Positions 61,728-64,000 of a stretch of 64,000 nucleotides of DNA are shown here, piece by piece. Position 1 is the stretch's first letter, and the number at the start of each line of letters is the position of its first letter. The notes below the pieces were generated by a model. The model made no database searches. It worked only from the letters and a program-made list of their open reading frames with translations, and had not been told where the DNA came from. The stretch comes from Sepioteuthis lessoniana (lineage: Eukaryota > Mollusca > Cephalopoda > Myopsida > Loliginidae): contig OY757904.1 of NCBI GenBank assembly GCA_963585895.1, positions 84,342,336-84,406,335 on the forward strand, written 5' to 3'. Both the position numbers and the translations under genes were made by a program.

Positions 61728-64000
61728 TGAATCGTTCCCAGGTCCATGTATCCACTCAGCATCATCACACATTTAACGTTCAAATCCAACCTGATCTCCG
61801 ATCGCCCCTTGTTCAGGTCAACCTCCGCAACAACGGCATCACATTCTCCGGTGTAGGCATGCTGGATTCCGGATGCACGACTTGCATCATTCCCATTTCT
61901 CGCTTACCTGAAGATGCAAGAAGACACATGTCCAAAACCAACATCCGAGTCAAAGGAATCGGAGGGAACATCTCTATTCTGGGCAAGCTCACCTGCGACA
62001 TTACCTTGGGTGACGATACTTCTCCCGCTTTCTGCAACGTCGACACACTGATCACGACATCAGACATTCCCATCTTGATCGGCCAGAACATACTCGGCCA
62101 CCACACACTGTTATCCTATACTATCGATAACCAGAAGGCGACTGTAGAACTTGCGCGCACACTCCCATCTGGCAAGCTAAAACATACTGTCCCGCTCTCT
62201 ACAACCGTCCATCCAAGGATAAAACCGACCCACAACCTTTCACACGGCGCCCTAACCGTTTCCAACGAGGAACCACGAGCCACAGCCAGATCATCGCCTA
62301 ACGGGTTGACTCTCAACCAAAAACTCCATTGGCTTAAGCAAACCGTAGGCCTATCGCTTCCAGACCATCATAGCCGTAGTGAATTAGAAGCTACCGCCGA
62401 TTTACTCATCAGCTATGCGGACATTCTCGGCACCGACGACAATAGAAGGGGCACTTTCATCAAGCCCATACGCATACCAACCAACGGCCAGTCGAGGAGC
62501 CAAAAACAGCACCCTATAGCCCAAGCACTGGAGGATGATGTTGACGCGGAAATTGCCCGCATGGCAAGTGAGGGTGTTATCGAACCTTGCAACGACCCTA
62601 AAGGATTTAACAGTCCCATTTTTGCCGTCCGCAAGAAAAACGGAAAGATTCGAGTGGTCGCAAATTTCAAAAGAACCCTCAACAAGGTTTTAGTCGATCT
62701 CGACCCATACCCAATACCTACCATTGACTCGACATTCAACAAGATTGGCGAAGGTAACAAGTACTTCTCAACACTCGACCTCCGCAATGGCTATTGGCAA
62801 ATCGTCATTGACGAACGTGACCGCCATAAAACGGCCTTTACTTGGAAAGGACGCTGTTTCCAATACACCCGTCTGGCTTTCGGTCTAACATCCGCTGGAC
62901 AAATCTTCTCGCGATGCATAGCTGAGGCTCTCGACACAGTTGCCTCACGCGCGAACATATCGTCATATATTGACGATAATCTTGTCCACGCCAAAACCTT
63001 CGAGGAATATGTGACAGCGCTGGAGCAATTATTTATTGCTCTACGCAAGTTCGGATTAAAACTAAACCCGGAAAAATGCATTTTTCTTGCGTCCGAAGCT
63101 AAATTTCTCGGTCGCATCGTGAATAGCGACGGGTTCAAGGCCGACCCCGAATATGTCCGCGCCATTATCGACATGAAACCCCCGACAACGAGAAAAGAAC
63201 TACAAAGTCTCATCGGACGTCTCGTATGGATTCGGCAATTCATCGAGACACGCCTTAACGAGAGCATCAGAACCGACATGTTCTCCAATCTAATGGCCCC
63301 CATAAACGAACTAAATAAGCCCGGACGAACATTCGTCTGGACTGAAGGGGCCAACAAGGCTTTCAATAAAATTAAGAAGCGCCTCGCTTCACCACCAATC
63401 ATTTCATTCCCCGACTTCACCGGACTCTTTACCCTCACCACCGACGCCAGCGATATCGCATGTGGGGCCATTCTCATGCAAGAGAATAAACACGGCCAAA
63501 AGAAAATAATAGCAGTTGCCTCACACACCTTTAACGCGACGGAGCGCAACTGGTCAACAACTGAACGCGAAGCATATGCGATAAAATGGGCCATCACCAA
63601 ATTCGATTACTTCTTGCGTAGTCGTCCCTTCGTCGTCCTCACAGATCATCGATCTCTCACATACTTGGATCAACGTGAATTCAACAATGCGAAGATACGA
63701 CGATGGCAGGAGGAAATATCGTGCTACAAATTCGTCTTGGAATATGTAGAAGGTGAATCGAATGTCTGGGCAGACATGCTCAGTCGGAGATATGGCCACA
63801 GCAAGGACAAGCTTACGGCAGACCCCACACCTGCAGGGAAGCGCTTCAAACTCCAAGGCTCCAGTCTAAACATCTACGTTCCATCCTGGTGCATGGACGA
63901 AATCAAGAGCTCCCAGCTGCTCCCTGGGACTCACACAACACGGAACATTCAGCATCATCTGCAGGCCATCGACGCATTCCTCGCGTTTCATGCCACATCG
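61727..64000 (+). CDS. pol: Element F Pol (protease, RT, RNase H; runs off the window)
   Basis: Open from ATG 61,727 to the window end, 758 codons without a stop. The protease has GVGMLDSGCTTCIIP and PILIGQNILGHH. RT has 'GFNSPIFAVRKKNGKIRVVA', 'FSTLDLRNGYWQIVIDERD', 'RLAFGLTSAGQIFSR' and the catalytic SSYIDDNLVHAKT. A thumb with 'ELQSLIGRLVWIRQF' follows. RNase H has TLTTDASDIACGAILMQ, STTEREAYAIKW and LTDHRSLTYLDQ. The integrase amino end starts near 63,950. The start overlaps the gag stop by one base (TGATG), so reinitiation or a -1 shift could express it. Same family as element A but intact, so it may be active. Confidence 0.93.
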   Translation, partial: MNRSQVHVSTQHHHTFNVQIQPDLRSPLVQVNLRNNGITFSGVGMLDSGCTTCIIPISRLPEDARRHMSKTNIRVKGIGGNISILGKLTCDITLGDDTSPAFCNVDTLITTSDIPILIGQNILGHHTLLSYTIDNQKATVELARTLPSGKLKHTVPLSTTVHPRIKPTHNLSHGALTVSNEEPRATARSSPNGLTLNQKLHWLKQTVGLSLPDHHSRSELEATADLLISYADILGTDDNRRGTFIKPIRIPTNGQSRSQKQHPIAQALEDDVDAEIARMASEGVIEPCNDPKGFNSPIFAVRKKNGKIRVVANFKRTLNKVLVDLDPYPIPTIDSTFNKIGEGNKYFSTLDLRNGYWQIVIDERDRHKTAFTWKGRCFQYTRLAFGLTSAGQIFSRCIAEALDTVASRANISSYIDDNLVHAKTFEEYVTALEQLFIALRKFGLKLNPEKCIFLASEAKFLGRIVNSDGFKADPEYVRAIIDMKPPTTRKELQSLIGRLVWIRQFIETRLNESIRTDMFSNLMAPINELNKPGRTFVWTEGANKAFNKIKKRLASPPIISFPDFTGLFTLTTDASDIACGAILMQENKHGQKKIIAVASHTFNATERNWSTTEREAYAIKWAITKFDYFLRSRPFVVLTDHRSLTYLDQREFNNAKIRRWQEEISCYKFVLEYVEGESNVWADMLSRRYGHSKDKLTADPTPAGKRFKLQGSSLNIYVPSWCMDEIKSSQLLPGTHTTRNIQHHLQAIDAFLAFHATS

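Noticed and set aside
62791..63600. 269-codon minus-strand frame in element F
   Set aside because: Antisense shadow of the intact pol; the plus strand shows clear RT and RNase H motifs.

Overview
The window is metazoan nuclear DNA that is almost entirely made of repeats. The signs are LTR retrotransposons, an RTE-like LINE, a Penelope-like element, mariner and P/THAP-like DNA transposons, several tRNA-derived SINE families, microsatellites, and one spliced exon of a TNF/C1q-type domain. There are no bacterial operons, no ribosome-binding sites and no intact RNA gene. The species cannot be named from the sequence. A non-vertebrate animal, possibly a lophotrochozoan, is my best inference.

Layout. 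33-360 is a 45-46 bp minisatellite. 1,056-11,583 is a satellite of 25 units of about 400 bp; each unit looks SINE-derived when read on the minus strand. It holds a 909-bp higher-order repeat and is bracketed near both ends by copies of a second SINE (S2). 12,358-25,619 is one Ty3/gypsy-type element (A, plus strand) expanded by nested insertions. A SINE cluster lies in its 5' LTR. A nearly intact second LTR element (B, minus strand, 15,664-20,247, target-site duplication TAGGC) lies in its RNase H/integrase junction. Unresolved DNA splits its integrase, and a foreign LTR lies just before its 3' LTR. 25.7-26.9 kb is another gypsy pol relic. 29.7-31.0 kb is a Penelope-like relic. 31.6-39 kb is a mosaic of solo LTRs, tRNA-Phe fragments, a gag shard, a SINE with an 18-bp target-site duplication, a minisatellite and a 5'-truncated LINE.

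40,383-40,740 (minus) is the best host-gene candidate, a terminal exon with a TNF/C1q-like fold. 41.6-45.9 kb is an RTE-like LINE split by an LTR-like insertion. 46.0-46.9 kb is a mariner whose internal deletion is patched with telomere-like repeats. 47.6-48.8 kb is a THAP/P-type transposase relic. 49.6-51.3 kb has small SINEs, one carrying a decayed hammerhead-ribozyme-like motif. 54.6-58.4 kb is an LTR element (G) with integrase upstream of reverse transcriptase (Gmr1-like order), whose RT is interrupted right after its YVDD motif by a solo LTR. 59.9-64.0 kb is the youngest-looking element (F, a relative of A) with an intact gag carrying a CCCH finger and an open pol that runs off the window.

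How the parts work together: autonomous LTR elements, the LINE and the DNA transposons supply the enzymes, and the SINEs probably used LINE machinery (one is 5'-truncated with a 16-bp target-site duplication). The most unusual items are the SINE-derived satellite and the SINE tail shared across families, the B primer site matching the 5' end of tRNA-Phe, the SINE/hammerhead composite, the Gmr1-like gene order, the CCCH gag, and the telomere-patched mariner.
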